DNA from: an uncultured Pelagibacteraceae bacterium
GTDB taxonomy: Bacteria; Pseudomonadota; Alphaproteobacteria; Pelagibacterales; Pelagibacteraceae
Length of the DNA stretch: 64,000 nucleotides
Direction of reading: 5' to 3'
Assembly: GCA_902610315.1 (NCBI GenBank)
Contig: CACLVA010000006.1
Coordinates: 16,706-80,705 of the forward strand
In this document: positions 1-9,388 of the stretch, one piece after another
Numbering within the stretch: the first letter of the stretch is position 1
Layout: every line of letters begins with the position of its first letter
The notes under the pieces: generated by a model
The model's input: only the letters and a program-made list of their open reading frames with translations
Told to the model about the DNA's origin: nothing
Databases searched by the model: none
Program-made: the position numbers and the translations under genes

Positions 1-2779
1 ATATCCCATTTTTTGTGGCTAAACCTATAAGAATGATTAACGCTATTTGACTATAAACATTTATTGAACTCCCTACTAATAACAAACCGACCAAACCACC
101 TAAAATAGCTAGTGGAACTGTTAACATTATGGTTAACGGATGTTTGAAACTTTCAAATTGGGCAGCCATTACTAAATAAGCAGTTATTAATGCTAAAACA
201 AATATTAAATATATTTGATAACTAATTTCCTTTATTTGCTCACTTTCACCCTTAAATTCAACCCTGGCTTCTGGGGTATTCTTCTTTACAACATCTTCTA
301 AAAAATTAAGTGCTGATACTAATGTGTAATCACCAACAATATTCGCAGATATTGTTACAGCTTTTTGTCTATTATATCTCGATAAAAATGGAGCAGTGCC
401 TTCCTCTCCAATTGTAACTAAATTAGAAAGAGAAATAAGCTTATTAGTATTTTTTGATCTTACATAAACTTTATTTAAACTTGATGGCTCATTTCTATTA
501 GATATATCTCCCTGCAATATTATAGAATATTCTTTTCCGTCTTTAGTAAAGTTAGTAACATTTTTTGAACCAAAAATTGTTTCAATAGTTTTTCCTATCT
601 CCACAGTCGAGATACCTAAGTCAGAGGTTTTTTTTTGATCAATCTTTACATTTAAAATTGGTTTATTTAGTTCAAAATCATCCTCAATATTAGTAAGATT
701 TTTATTTTTTCTTGCCTCCAATTTTATTATTTCTTTCCATCTTATTAATTCTTCATAAGTATTTCCTTGAATTACAAATTGAATAGGTTTTTCTACACCA
801 CCAGTTCTAATTCCTTGTGGCATTATTGGAAAAGCTAAAACTCCAGGCACTTTAGAAATTTCTTTAAAGGATTCCATCATAATTTTTTGACCACTTCTGT
901 CTCTTTTTTCCCAACTCTCTAGTAAAGCGATTATGAATGCAGAGTTTACTTGTTTACTACTTTTTCCAAACCCAGGTACTCTTAATATCACTCTTCTGTA
1001 CTCTCCTTTACCAATTTTAGGGAGGAGAAATCCTTCAATTTCTTGAGCTTTGTTTGATGTAAAATCAAAGCCAGAACTTTGTGGCGCTTTTACAATTACA
1101 AAAAAAGCTCCTCTATCTTCTTTTGGAATTAGTTGTTTGGGAGCATAAAGAAATGCTGCTATTGTTAATATTAATACAGAAATCAAAAAAAATATAACTG
1201 TCTTTTTCTTATCGATCCAGTATGAAAGCGAGTCCTTATAAAATATTTTAAAGTCTTTTAGTTTTTTCTCGAAACTATAAGTTAATTTATTTTTTTTATC
1301 ATTTTGACCTAGAACCTTACTTGCTAGCATAGGGCTTAGCGACAAAGCTACAAAACTAGAAATTATCACTGCAAAGCTTAAGGTAACAGCAGTTTCCATA
1401 TATAGAACGCTTGATAATCCCTTAACAAAAATTAGAGGAATAAAAACAGCTACAAGAACTAACGTTGTTGCAATAATTGCAAATGAAACTTGTTTCGAAC
1501 CTTTGTAAGCCGCAACTAATGGTGACTCTCCAAGCTCAATTCTTCTTACAATATTTTCTAACATTACTATGGCATCGTCTACTACAATTCCAATAGCAAG
1601 TACTAGTGCCATTAATGTGAAAAGATTTATTGAGAAATCGAAAAAATATATTGCTAGAAACGTAGAAATTAGTGAAACGGGCAAAGCTACAATAGGTACT
1701 ACTAATGACCTAAAATTACCTAAAAAAGAATAAATTATAAATGATACAAGTATTAAGGCTACAAAAAGTGTTTTATAAACCTCTTTAATTGCACTTGAAA
1801 TGTAATTACTCCTATCAAAAGAAACTTCTAATTTTGTTCCATCTGGAAGACTGGGTTCAATTTGTTTTATTTTTTTCTTTATTCTGTTTGCTACTGAAAT
1901 AGTGTTTGCATCTGAGTTTTGATAAATACCTATACCAACTACTTGTCTACCATTTCCTTTAAATAATGTTCTTGTTGATACTGGACCGAATTCTATTCTT
2001 GCAACATCTTCAAGTTTGGTAATAGATCCATCTATCGATTTTTTTAATGGCAATTTTTTAAAAGATTCAAGTGATTCATATGCATTTTCGAGTTTAATTG
2101 TTAAATCAACATCTTTAGACTCTATTTTTCCAGCAGGAAATTCTACATTTTCCTGCCTAAGGACATTTTCTATATCTTGAGTTGTAAGATCTCTAGCTGC
2201 TAATGACAGTGGATCTAGCCAGACTCTAAGAGAAAGTTCCCTCTCTCCGCCCAGCCTTACTCTTCCAACCCCTTCAACTGTTGAAAAGTAGTCGGTTAAA
2301 TACCTATCCGCATAATCTGTCAACTCAAGATCAGACATAAAGTCAGAACTAAAACTTAACCACATGGTTGTTCTAAAACCAGCTGATTGTTTGAATATTT
2401 CAGGTGCATCGGACTCAGTAGGTAAATTATCTAATACTCTTGCAATCGAACTTCTCACATCATTTGCCACATCATCAATATCAAGATTATCTTTGAATGT
2501 TAGATCAATTCTTGACCTTTCATCTTCACTCATTGACTCTATAGAGACTAATCCGGCGGTACCTCCAACAAAGTCCTCAATTTTTTGAGTAATTTGTTTA
2601 TCAACAACATTTGCAGACGCTCCTTTATAATCTGTTTGTATTGATACTACTGGTCTATCAATATCTGGAATTTCATTAGTAGGGATATCAAAAAAAACTA
2701 GACCTCCAAATATTACTAATACTAAACTCATCACTGAGGCAATGACAGGTCTTTTAATAGATAAATCAGTTAGAAACAT
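1..2779 (-). CDS. RND-family multidrug efflux transporter, inner-membrane subunit (C-terminus outside window)
   Basis: Proton-driven inner-membrane pump of the AcrB/MexF (HAE1) type that would work with the adaptor encoded just upstream. About 926 codons are visible, starting MFLTDLSIKRPVIASV, the standard amphipathic N-terminus plus TM1. The TM4 proton-relay motif is present (GIVVDDAIVMLENIV, two adjacent Asp). The visible frame ends at LIGLATKNGI, whose Lys matches the conserved TM10 lysine, so roughly 100 residues are missing beyond base 1. One base separates this start from the adaptor stop, so the two are an operon. No outer-membrane TolC partner is in the window. The substrate cannot be read from sequence. 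Confidence 0.93.
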   Translation of the reverse strand, partial: MFLTDLSIKRPVIASVMSLVLVIFGGLVFFDIPTNEIPDIDRPVVSIQTDYKGASANVVDKQITQKIEDFVGGTAGLVSIESMSEDERSRIDLTFKDNLDIDDVANDVRSSIARVLDNLPTESDAPEIFKQSAGFRTTMWLSFSSDFMSDLELTDYADRYLTDYFSTVEGVGRVRLGGERELSLRVWLDPLSLAARDLTTQDIENVLRQENVEFPAGKIESKDVDLTIKLENAYESLESFKKLPLKKSIDGSITKLEDVARIEFGPVSTRTLFKGNGRQVVGIGIYQNSDANTISVANRIKKKIKQIEPSLPDGTKLEVSFDRSNYISSAIKEVYKTLFVALILVSFIIYSFLGNFRSLVVPIVALPVSLISTFLAIYFFDFSINLFTLMALVLAIGIVVDDAIVMLENIVRRIELGESPLVAAYKGSKQVSFAIIATTLVLVAVFIPLIFVKGLSSVLYMETAVTLSFAVIISSFVALSLSPMLASKVLGQNDKKNKLTYSFEKKLKDFKIFYKDSLSYWIDKKKTVIFFLISVLILTIAAFLYAPKQLIPKEDRGAFFVIVKAPQSSGFDFTSNKAQEIEGFLLPKIGKGEYRRVILRVPGFGKSSKQVNSAFIIALLESWEKRDRSGQKIMMESFKEISKVPGVLAFPIMPQGIRTGGVEKPIQFVIQGNTYEELIRWKEIIKLEARKNKNLTNIEDDFELNKPILNVKIDQKKTSDLGISTVEIGKTIETIFGSKNVTNFTKDGKEYSIILQGDISNRNEPSSLNKVYVRSKNTNKLISLSNLVTIGEEGTAPFLSRYNRQKAVTISANIVGDYTLVSALNFLEDVVKKNTPEARVEFKGESEQIKEISYQIYLIFVLALITAYLVMAAQFESFKHPLTIMLTVPLAILGGLVGLLLVGSSINVYSQIALIILIGLATKNGI

Positions 2780-2780
2780 T

Positions 2781-3644
2781 TTAATTTAAAATTTTTATTT
2801 TAATTTTGTCTCTTACCTTTGATATTCCTTCGGTAACTATTTTGTCTCCTAAAGACAATCCATCAATTATCGAAACTTTACCAAAGTTTCTCTTTCCAAT
2901 TTTCACTTTGATCTTATTGACCGTATTATCTTCCAGAACTTTGTAGACAAAAGCTGTTTCACCTTGAATTAAAAGCGAATTTTCAGGAATTCCTAATTGT
3001 TCTTTCTTATCGTAAATAATTTTTATATCTAAAAGCATACCTGGAATTAACTTTAAGTCTTTATTTTCAACAATTATACTTGCAAGCACAGATCTTGTAC
3101 TGGGGTCTACCCTTGAACTGACAGACTCTATAGTACCGTAAAATTTTTTTTCAAACGAATCTGATTTAACTTCAGCTGAAAGCCCAGGTTTTAATATGTT
3201 TAAATATATTTCAGGAACTTTAATATTTAGCAATATTGATGTTGTATCATCTAAAGTTAATATAAAAGACTCAGTTCCCAAAACTCCTTGTGCTATTTCT
3301 CTTTTCCCTAAAATACCTTTAAAAGGTGCAACAATTTTTTTATCTGAAGTTTCAAAAATAACCTCTCCCTCTTCAACAACCTTACCTATAATTATATTTT
3401 CGTTTAATATTTCACTTTTTTTAATTCTATAATTTTTATTTTTAAGAGATAATGCAGTTCCAAAAGTTTCTATACTTTCATAAAATGTGGACTTGCTTAC
3501 AGCGTTAACTATTACACCTGGCGGTGGCATCTTAGAAAATTTCTTTACAAAGTGTTTAGTAACAAAATGCCTACCAACTATTACTGAAATAATAATAATT
3601 AATAAAACTAATAAAAAAAATTGAATTTTTTTCGATTTAATCAT
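2781..3644 (-). CDS. RND efflux periplasmic adaptor (membrane fusion protein, HlyD/MdtA type)
   Basis: Links the inner-membrane RND pump to an outer-membrane channel. One N-terminal membrane anchor (about residues 8-25, FFLLVLLIIIISVIVG), then a barrel-sandwich/lipoyl half-motif (VVEEGEVIFETSDKKIVAPFKG) and a beta-barrel domain (PGLSAEVKS, IPGMLLDIKI). At 287 aa it is shorter than AcrA (about 400 aa). The alpha-helical hairpin seems to be almost absent, as in short-hairpin adaptors. It lies directly upstream of the pump gene and overlaps the sulfurtransferase stop by 4 nt. Confidence 0.9.
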   Translation of the reverse strand: MIKSKKIQFFLLVLLIIIISVIVGRHFVTKHFVKKFSKMPPPGVIVNAVSKSTFYESIETFGTALSLKNKNYRIKKSEILNENIIIGKVVEEGEVIFETSDKKIVAPFKGILGKREIAQGVLGTESFILTLDDTTSILLNIKVPEIYLNILKPGLSAEVKSDSFEKKFYGTIESVSSRVDPSTRSVLASIIVENKDLKLIPGMLLDIKIIYDKKEQLGIPENSLLIQGETAFVYKVLEDNTVNKIKVKIGKRNFGKVSIIDGLSLGDKIVTEGISKVRDKIKIKILN

Positions 3645-4465
3645 GGTGAATACTTACCATATTCACTCCAAGATCCATCATAAATAATTGGCTGGTAGTC
3701 TTTATTTACTATCTTATAAGCATATGCTAGCACTGAGGCAGTGACTCCTGATCCACAAGTAAAAACAAATTTATTATTGTTCTTTGTTTTTATTATTTTT
3801 TCAAAAATTAAATTAAGCTCGTCCTTGGTTTTTAATTCGTTTGTAATTTGATTTATACATTCTCCATAAGGCAAACATAAAGAATTTTTGATACTTCCTC
3901 TTCTTAATCCTTTTCTAGGTTCATCTATTTCTCCGTTAAATCTTTTAAGACTTCTTGCATCAATAACTGCAAAATTATTTGAGTCAATATTTTCATTTAT
4001 TTGGCTCATATTAAAAACATAATTTTCTTTTTTAATTGCTTTGTAATTTGAAGTTACGATATTGGTTTTCTCATTAGTTAAAGCTTTATTTTCTTGTTTC
4101 CATTTTTTCAATCCTCCGTTTAAAATATATAATTTTCCAATGTCATGCCCAAAATACAATAAAGAAAACCAACATCTGCAAGCAGAATATAATCTTGAGT
4201 TATCGTATATAAGAATTTTATCATTATTAGAAATGCCCAACTTAGAAATACTTTTGCTCCATTGATCCTCAGAGGGTAACATGTGAGGGAGATCAGTATT
4301 TTTTTCAGATGTATTGTCTAGGTCGAAAAAAACAGAGTTAGGAATATGACTCTCCTTATATTCTAAATAAGGATCCCTATTTTCAGTTGGTAAATGCCAT
4401 GAAGCATCAATTATTTTAAATTCTTTCAAATTTTTTTCTGCAAAGTCTGTTGATATTAGGCTCAT
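3641..4465 (-). CDS. Sulfurtransferase, tandem rhodanese domains (3-mercaptopyruvate/thiosulfate type)
   Basis: Transfers sulfane sulfur from mercaptopyruvate or thiosulfate to an acceptor. It has two rhodanese domains in 274 aa: an inactive N-terminal one (IIDASWHLP..., VFFDLDNTSEK) and a catalytic C-terminal one (VIDARS...RFNGEIDEPRKGLRRG). The active-site loop CGSGVTA is the SseA-type motif (CG-S-G-x-T-A), which favours 3-mercaptopyruvate as donor over thiosulfate. It overlaps msrA upstream by 4 nt and the efflux adaptor downstream by 4 nt, so all are probably on one transcript. Family call is firm; substrate is inferred from the loop only. Confidence 0.9.
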   Translation of the reverse strand: MSLISTDFAEKNLKEFKIIDASWHLPTENRDPYLEYKESHIPNSVFFDLDNTSEKNTDLPHMLPSEDQWSKSISKLGISNNDKILIYDNSRLYSACRCWFSLLYFGHDIGKLYILNGGLKKWKQENKALTNEKTNIVTSNYKAIKKENYVFNMSQINENIDSNNFAVIDARSLKRFNGEIDEPRKGLRRGSIKNSLCLPYGECINQITNELKTKDELNLIFEKIIKTKNNNKFVFTCGSGVTASVLAYAYKIVNKDYQPIIYDGSWSEYGKYSP

Positions 4466-4908
4466 AAATTTTTCATAAGATATTTTTGATGATATTCCTC
4501 TGCCTTACAATAATTTAAAACCTCAGTAATTTTTGTAACAATCCTGCCTTTAAAATCTAAATTTCTCTTATCTAAAACTTTTCTAGCTACTTTTTTTTGG
4601 ATTTCATTTAAATAGAAAATTTCACTTCTATACTGAGTTCCTATATCTGGACCTTGTCGGTCAAGAGTTGTTGGATCATGAAAATCAAAAAATAGATTTA
4701 TTATTTTTTCGTATGAAATAATATTTTCATCAAACTCAATTTTTACTACTTCAGCATGTCCAGTGGTACCAGTGCAAACTTCTTGATAATTTGTATCTTT
4801 ATTTTTTCCACCGCAGTATCCTACTTCAGTATCAGTTACACCGTCTATTTCACCGAATTTTCTTTCTGGTCCCCAAAAACATCCTAAACCTAATATTGCT
4901 ATTTCCAT
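4462..4908 (-). CDS. msrA: Peptide-methionine (S)-S-oxide reductase MsrA
   Basis: Repairs methionine-S-sulfoxide in oxidised proteins using a catalytic cysteine. The N-terminal active site GCFWGPE is near residue 9. GYCGG, the TGHAEVVKIEFD block and YRSEIFY are also present, as expected for MsrA. The 148-aa length equals the minimal catalytic core, with no MsrB fusion. It is the first gene of the minus-strand run ending at the RND pump and is divergent from the DMT transporter, with 44 nt between the two starts. Confidence 0.95.
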   Translation of the reverse strand: MEIAILGLGCFWGPERKFGEIDGVTDTEVGYCGGKNKDTNYQEVCTGTTGHAEVVKIEFDENIISYEKIINLFFDFHDPTTLDRQGPDIGTQYRSEIFYLNEIQKKVARKVLDKRNLDFKGRIVTKITEVLNYCKAEEYHQKYLMKNL

Positions 4909-4952
4909 TGATTATTAAATTAAAGTATCTAAAAGTATGTTGAGTAAATCAT

Positions 4953-5834
4953 ATGCTCAGTAAAAATCAATTAGGTTTTTTGTACATGTTTCTATCAGTG
5001 TGCGCCTTCTCACTAATGGATTTAATAATAAAATGGACTGCAGATTACCCACTTGGTCAAGTTGTTTTTTTTAGAGGTTTTTTTGGGGTAGTATTTTATT
5101 TTTTTGTAATACCTAAAAATAGAATAAATAATTTTTATCAAACAAAAAGAGCATTTTTACATTTTTTAAGGTGTTTTGTGGGTCTTATAGCAATGGTAGC
5201 AATATTTATTGCACTAAGAAATTTACCTTTAGCTACAGTAGTTAGCATATCATTTGCTGCACCTATATTTACAACTATTTTTTCAATATTTTTTTTAAGT
5301 GAGAGGGTTGGTATCTATAGATGGCTCGCTGTAGTAATTGGATTTGTAGGAATTCTAATTATTACAGAACCAGGTTTTGAAAGTTTAAATATTTATTACA
5401 TCTTCCCAATAATTTTTTGTATTGGTCTTTCATATGTTGCAATTGCAATAAGACAGCTTTCTTCAACTGAACCAGTTTGGTTAATTTCATTAAATTTTTC
5501 AATAGCAATTACAATTGCTGGATTATGTACTTTACCTTATGGTTGGAAAATACCTTCCTTTTTTGATTTTTTTGTTTTGTCTCTAGTTGGTTTGTTTGGT
5601 GGTGTTGCAAACCTCTGGCTAAGCCAATCTTATAAATTTTCTGAGGTATCTTTAGTTACTCCATTAAAATATTTAGGATTAGTATTTGCTATTTTTTTTG
5701 GTTATTTAATATGGGGTGAAGTTCCATCTTTGAAATCATTAATTGGTGGATTATTAGTAATCTTATCTTCAATTATAATTTTTAGACGTGAAATAATAAT
5801 TAAAAAAGCACCCACAATACAAAGACATGACTAA
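4953..5834 (+). CDS. DMT superfamily transporter with two EamA domains
   Basis: Inner-membrane protein of 293 aa with about ten hydrophobic helices in two EamA repeats (SLMDLIIKWTADYPLGQVVFFRG in the first; KYLGLVFAIFFGYLIWGEVPS in the second). The family includes exporters of amino acids, nucleobases and other metabolites, and the substrate cannot be inferred here. The 3' end overlaps the DNA glycosylase gene by 8 nt. The start follows the divergent msrA promoter region without a strong Shine-Dalgarno sequence. Confidence 0.88.
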   Translation: MLSKNQLGFLYMFLSVCAFSLMDLIIKWTADYPLGQVVFFRGFFGVVFYFFVIPKNRINNFYQTKRAFLHFLRCFVGLIAMVAIFIALRNLPLATVVSISFAAPIFTTIFSIFFLSERVGIYRWLAVVIGFVGILIITEPGFESLNIYYIFPIIFCIGLSYVAIAIRQLSSTEPVWLISLNFSIAITIAGLCTLPYGWKIPSFFDFFVLSLVGLFGGVANLWLSQSYKFSEVSLVTPLKYLGLVFAIFFGYLIWGEVPSLKSLIGGLLVILSSIIIFRREIIIKKAPTIQRHD

Positions 5835-6453
5835 AAAACCGCATTATTGGAATAAAGCAATAAAAGTTTTATCAAAAAAAGATAAAATAATGAGAGGGTT
5901 AATATTAAAATATCCTGATAAGACCTTAACAACCCGTAAAGATTTGTTTTATTCTTTATGTAAAAGCATTATTGGTCAACAAATAAGTGTCGCAGCCGCT
6001 AACTCGGTCTTTAAAAAATTTTCAAAAGTATGTAAAGGAAAAATAAAGCCCGGAAATGTTGCAGTATTAAATAAATTAAAACTTAAAAAGTGTGGTTTAA
6101 GTAGACAAAAAATAAAAGGTATTCAAGAACTTGCAAAAAAAATTAAGAATAAAACCTTTGATGCAAAAAAAATTAAATATATGAGCGATGAAGAAGCAAT
6201 TGAATATCTGTCTGATTTACGTCAAATTGGGAGATGGTCTGCAGAAATGATACTTATTTTTAATTTAAATAGATCAAACATTTGGCCAATACAAGACATT
6301 GGCCTTTTAAGAGCTATTTCAAATAACTACAAAAAAAAATATCATCCTCCAAAAAATTTTGTTAATAAGCTAAATAAAAAATTTACTCCTTATTGTACTG
6401 TAGCTACCTGGTATTTATGGAGATCAATAGATGATGAGCCAATACAATATTAG
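5827..6453 (+). CDS. DNA-3-methyladenine glycosylase II (AlkA-like, HhH-GPD)
   Basis: Base-excision repair enzyme that removes alkylated purines. The 208-aa protein has the helix-hairpin-helix LRQIGRWSAEMILIF, followed by the catalytic-Asp segment NIWPIQDIGLLRAI. SIIGQQISVAAANSVFKKF matches the AlkA substrate-pocket helix. It lacks the N-terminal TBP-like domain of E. coli AlkA, so it resembles the compact yeast Mag1/bacterial type. It overlaps the upstream transporter by 8 nt. Confidence 0.88.
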   Translation: MTKKPHYWNKAIKVLSKKDKIMRGLILKYPDKTLTTRKDLFYSLCKSIIGQQISVAAANSVFKKFSKVCKGKIKPGNVAVLNKLKLKKCGLSRQKIKGIQELAKKIKNKTFDAKKIKYMSDEEAIEYLSDLRQIGRWSAEMILIFNLNRSNIWPIQDIGLLRAISNNYKKKYHPPKNFVNKLNKKFTPYCTVATWYLWRSIDDEPIQY

Positions 6454-6503
6454 AAAAATTTCTTTACTTTTTCTGAATTTTTTCATGTAATTATATTTTT
6501 TAA

Positions 6504-7034
6504 ATGTCAAAGAAACTTATTATTGATTGGGATACATACAATAAGTCCATAGATAATCTGGCTATCCAAATTAGTGACAGCGGCTTCAAACCTAGTTTTA
6601 TAATATGTATTGCAAGAGGTGGTCTTAGAGTAGGTGATATTTTAAGTAGAATCTTCAATGTAAAATGTGGATATTTAGGTGTTGAGAGTTATTCAGCAGA
6701 AAAAAATAATCAATTTGCTGATAAACAAAATGAATTGACTTTTGCAAGAGATTTGTCAACTACCTCAAGGAGTTATGGAGAAAATATATTAGTAACTGAC
6801 GACCTAATTGATACAGGTGTAACTCTAGAAAAAACTTTAAAATGGCTAGAAAATTATAAAGATTTTAAGGATAAAAAAATTAATTTCAAATCAGCTGTGC
6901 TTTATAAAAAAGAAAAATCTAACTTTAAATCAGATTATATAGTTCACAATTTACAAGATAATCCTTGGATTGTGTTTCCTTACGAATTAAGAGAATTAAT
7001 TTCTATAGAAGATTTAAAAAAAGAATTAAAGTAA
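6504..7034 (+). CDS. Purine phosphoribosyltransferase (xanthine/hypoxanthine type)
   Basis: Type I phosphoribosyltransferase that would convert a purine base and PRPP to the nucleotide. The PRPP loop is ILVTDDLIDTGVTLEKTL. FIICIARGGLRVGDIL is the hood/flexible-loop start typical of xanthine-guanine and hypoxanthine enzymes. Length is 176 aa. It is convergent with the NCS2 purine permease gene across a shared hairpin terminator, which suggests a salvage pair. Exact base specificity is not visible. Confidence 0.85.
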   Translation: MSKKLIIDWDTYNKSIDNLAIQISDSGFKPSFIICIARGGLRVGDILSRIFNVKCGYLGVESYSAEKNNQFADKQNELTFARDLSTTSRSYGENILVTDDLIDTGVTLEKTLKWLENYKDFKDKKINFKSAVLYKKEKSNFKSDYIVHNLQDNPWIVFPYELRELISIEDLKKELK

Positions 7035-7060
7035 GGGGCTAGTTTATTGGCTAGCCCCTT
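7033..7060. terminator. Bidirectional intrinsic terminator between convergent purine genes
   Basis: Perfect 10-bp stem AAGGGGCTAG / CTAGCCCCTT with an 8-nt loop. It overlaps the last bases of the phosphoribosyltransferase gene and ends 7 nt before the permease stop. Short T or A runs on both sides allow use from either strand. Its GC-rich stem stands out against the AT-rich surroundings. Confidence 0.88.
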
Positions 7061-7067
7061 TTAAATT

Positions 7068-8378
7068 TTAAGCTACAAGAAAACTTATTACACTCAAAAC
7101 TGCTATTAACCAAATAGCAGGAGAAGTATTAGATATTTTTCCAGTAAATATTTTAATCAAAGCATAAGATATAAAAGCTAAAGCAATTCCATTACTAATA
7201 CTATAAGTAAGTGGCATTGTTATCATTGCTACGATTGAGGGAGCAGATTCTGCTATATCATTCCACTCAATATCTGTAATGTTTCTCACAAAAAGAACAG
7301 CAACATATAGAAGTGCAGCTCCGTCAATTTCCTTAGGCAAACTTGTTGCAAGAGGAGAAAAGAATAAGCATGATAAAAACAGGATTCCAATTACTAAAGA
7401 GGTCATACCTGTTCTTCCACCCGCCTTAACACCAGCACCTGACTCTACATAACTTGTTACAGTCGTTGTGCCCATCATAGCACCAGCAACTGTAGCGACA
7501 CTATCAGACATCATGGCTTTATTTATATCTGTAACTCTACCTTTACTATCTACTTTTCCAGCAACATTAGCAACAGATGTTAATGTTCCTGCAGTATCAA
7601 AAAAATCGATAAATAACAACGTAAAGACTACAGTTGACATACTTGCTGATAACGCTGCTTTTAAATCAAAATCAAATAAATATGTCATTGGCGGAGGTGA
7701 ACTTACTACTCCATTAAATTTTGCTAAACCAGTTACCCATGCAATTATACTAAAAGCAATAATTCCAATTATAATATTTCCTTTAACTTTAAGTTTTTCA
7801 AGAACAACCATAGCAACAAATGCCAAGCACCCTAATAGCACTAAAGGATTTTTTAAATCGCCGAGAGTTACTAAAGTAACTGGATGATCTCCAACAACTC
7901 CCATAATTTCCAATCCTATTATAGCTAAAAACAATCCTATACCTGCTCCAATTCCTAATTTTAAACTTTTTGGAATTGAGTTTATTAACCATGCTCTTAA
8001 AGGTGTAAGAGAAATAATCAAAAATAATACTCCAGCTACTAAAACTGCACCTAAAGCAGCTTGTGGAGTGTAACCCATACCCGCAACTACACCAAAAGCT
8101 ACAAAAGCATTTATTCCCATTCCTGGAGCAAGTCCTATTGGCCAAGTTTTTCCGTAAAAAGCCATTATGAAACAAGCAAGAGCGGTTGCTAAAATTGTGG
8201 CCGTAAATACTGCGCCAAAATCAAAAAAACCTTTTTCAGGTCCAGCGAATTCCCCCGATAAAATAAAAGGGTTTAGGAACATTATATAGGCCATTGTTAG
8301 AAATGTAGTCACACCCGCAATAACCTCAGTTCTAAAATCTGTTTTATGTTTTTTGTATTCGAAATATTTATCTAGCAT
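7068..8378 (-). CDS. NCS2-family purine permease (guanine/hypoxanthine or adenine uptake)
   Basis: Inner-membrane proton symporter of the AzgA/PbuG branch. 436 aa with about 12-14 membrane segments. N-terminal FRTEVIAGVTTFLTMAYIMFLNP, GLAPGMGINAFVAFGVV and FIDFFDTAGTLTSVANVAG are diagnostic for this branch rather than uracil/xanthine UraA types. The start is well supported by the Shine-Dalgarno GGGAGG just upstream of ATG. No purine riboswitch is visible in the roughly 100-nt leader. Confidence 0.93.
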   Translation of the reverse strand: MLDKYFEYKKHKTDFRTEVIAGVTTFLTMAYIMFLNPFILSGEFAGPEKGFFDFGAVFTATILATALACFIMAFYGKTWPIGLAPGMGINAFVAFGVVAGMGYTPQAALGAVLVAGVLFLIISLTPLRAWLINSIPKSLKLGIGAGIGLFLAIIGLEIMGVVGDHPVTLVTLGDLKNPLVLLGCLAFVAMVVLEKLKVKGNIIIGIIAFSIIAWVTGLAKFNGVVSSPPPMTYLFDFDLKAALSASMSTVVFTLLFIDFFDTAGTLTSVANVAGKVDSKGRVTDINKAMMSDSVATVAGAMMGTTTVTSYVESGAGVKAGGRTGMTSLVIGILFLSCLFFSPLATSLPKEIDGAALLYVAVLFVRNITDIEWNDIAESAPSIVAMITMPLTYSISNGIALAFISYALIKIFTGKISNTSPAIWLIAVLSVISFLVA

Positions 8379-8503
8379 AATTCCTCCCGTTAAAAAAAAA
8401 TTATCAGATTAATAAAATAATTCCTTAATAAAATATTCTTTATTCACAATATTCAACTACAAGTTTATTTTTAATAATTTCTCCTATGCTAATATTCCGC
8501 CTA

Positions 8504-8815
8504 ATGAAAAATATAATTAATATATTTTTGATTTTGTCATTTGTCTCTTTATCGTCTTGTAAAACGGTACAGAATAAAGCTAATGAAGTTATTCAAAAAG
8601 AAGATAAGTATTTAATGAAATTTCTAAACAAAAAAAAAGATTTGTTGATTGCAGAATTTGGATACCCAGATTTGACAATGCCAAATGATGGAGAACCACC
8701 TGGTTCAGGAAAAATTATATATATTTCAAAAAAATACGGGATTAAATGCCAAAGAAGTTTTGAAATTGATGAAAGTGATTTTGTTGTAGGTTATTCTTCA
8801 AAAGGATGTTTTTAA
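8504..8815 (+). CDS. Small lipoprotein of unknown function
   Basis: 103 aa starting at MKNIINIFLILSF. An upstream in-frame ATG at 8486 exists, but this start leaves a clean signal peptide with lipobox LSSC near residue 19, so the mature protein should be lipidated. The body contains LLIAEFGYPDLTMPNDGEPP and a later pair of cysteines (CQRS..., GCF). I do not recognise a named domain. It resembles the small outer-membrane-associated lipoproteins common in alphaproteobacteria. Confidence 0.7.
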   Translation: MKNIINIFLILSFVSLSSCKTVQNKANEVIQKEDKYLMKFLNKKKDLLIAEFGYPDLTMPNDGEPPGSGKIIYISKKYGIKCQRSFEIDESDFVVGYSSKGCF

Positions 8816-8837
8816 CTTGTGGGGTTTACCCCACAAG
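8816..8837. terminator. Bidirectional hairpin terminator
   Basis: Perfect 9-bp stem CTTGTGGGG / CCCCACAAG with tetraloop TTTA, placed immediately after the lipoprotein stop and 11 nt before the convergent Hsp20 stop. The downstream T tract is weak, but location and stem stability support termination for both genes. Confidence 0.8.
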
Positions 8838-8848
8838 CAAGGTTTAGG

Positions 8849-9295
8849 TTATTTAATTTGAATTAATTTCTTTTTCTTAAAGTCTGGGACTATTCTTTCA
8901 CATTCAATAGTTAAAAGCCCATCTTTCAAATTTGCTTCACCAACTTTTACGTCTTCAGCAATTTTAAATGATCTAGTAAATTGTCTTTGAGATATTCCTT
9001 TGTGTATAATCTCTCCATTTTCGACAGTATTATCAGATTTTTCAACTTGCTTAGTTCTTACAGTTAAAAGATTGTCTTCATATTCTACTTCAACATCTTT
9101 TTTGTTAAATCCCGCAAGAGCTACCTCAATTGAGTATCTGTCTTTACCAGTTTTCCTAATGTTATATGGTGGATAATTTGACTGAGTTGTCAAACTTCCA
9201 TTTCCTAACATGTTTTCAAATTGCTCAAACATATCATCAAAACCAACAGAAAATGGTCTCAATGAATTAAAGATTGATAGATCCTTACTTGTCAT
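8849..9295 (-). CDS. Small heat-shock protein, Hsp20/IbpA family
   Basis: ATP-independent holdase chaperone. The alpha-crystallin domain spans roughly residues 40-135: YPPYNIRKTGKDRYSIEVALAGFNKKDVEVEYEDN, the GISQRQFTRSFKIAEDVKV segment, and ANLKDGLLTIECER containing the conserved A-x-x-x-G-L. I place the start at MTSKDLSIFNSL because a strong AAGGAGG lies 6 nt upstream; a longer reading frame begins 48 nt further upstream without such a site. 148 aa is normal for IbpA. Confidence 0.92.
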   Translation of the reverse strand: MTSKDLSIFNSLRPFSVGFDDMFEQFENMLGNGSLTTQSNYPPYNIRKTGKDRYSIEVALAGFNKKDVEVEYEDNLLTVRTKQVEKSDNTVENGEIIHKGISQRQFTRSFKIAEDVKVGEANLKDGLLTIECERIVPDFKKKKLIQIK

Positions 9296-9388
9296 TTTTC
9301 CTCCTTTGTTAGCAAGGTTATTTGGTGTCCCATTAGGCAACACTTAACTGATATGGTAACTATTTTTTAATTTTCAATATGTAATTTT

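Noticed and set aside
7798-8175. 125-aa minus-strand ORF
   Set aside because: Alternate frame inside the NCS2 permease; Cys/Ser-rich translation is typical of a shadow frame.
8379-8485. Purine riboswitch before the NCS2 permease
   Set aside because: The short AT-rich leader lacks the three-way-junction core sequences; only a good Shine-Dalgarno is visible.
9296-9343. Longer N-terminus for Hsp20
   Set aside because: The extra 16 codons have no family similarity, and the strong AAGGAGG lies before the internal ATG.
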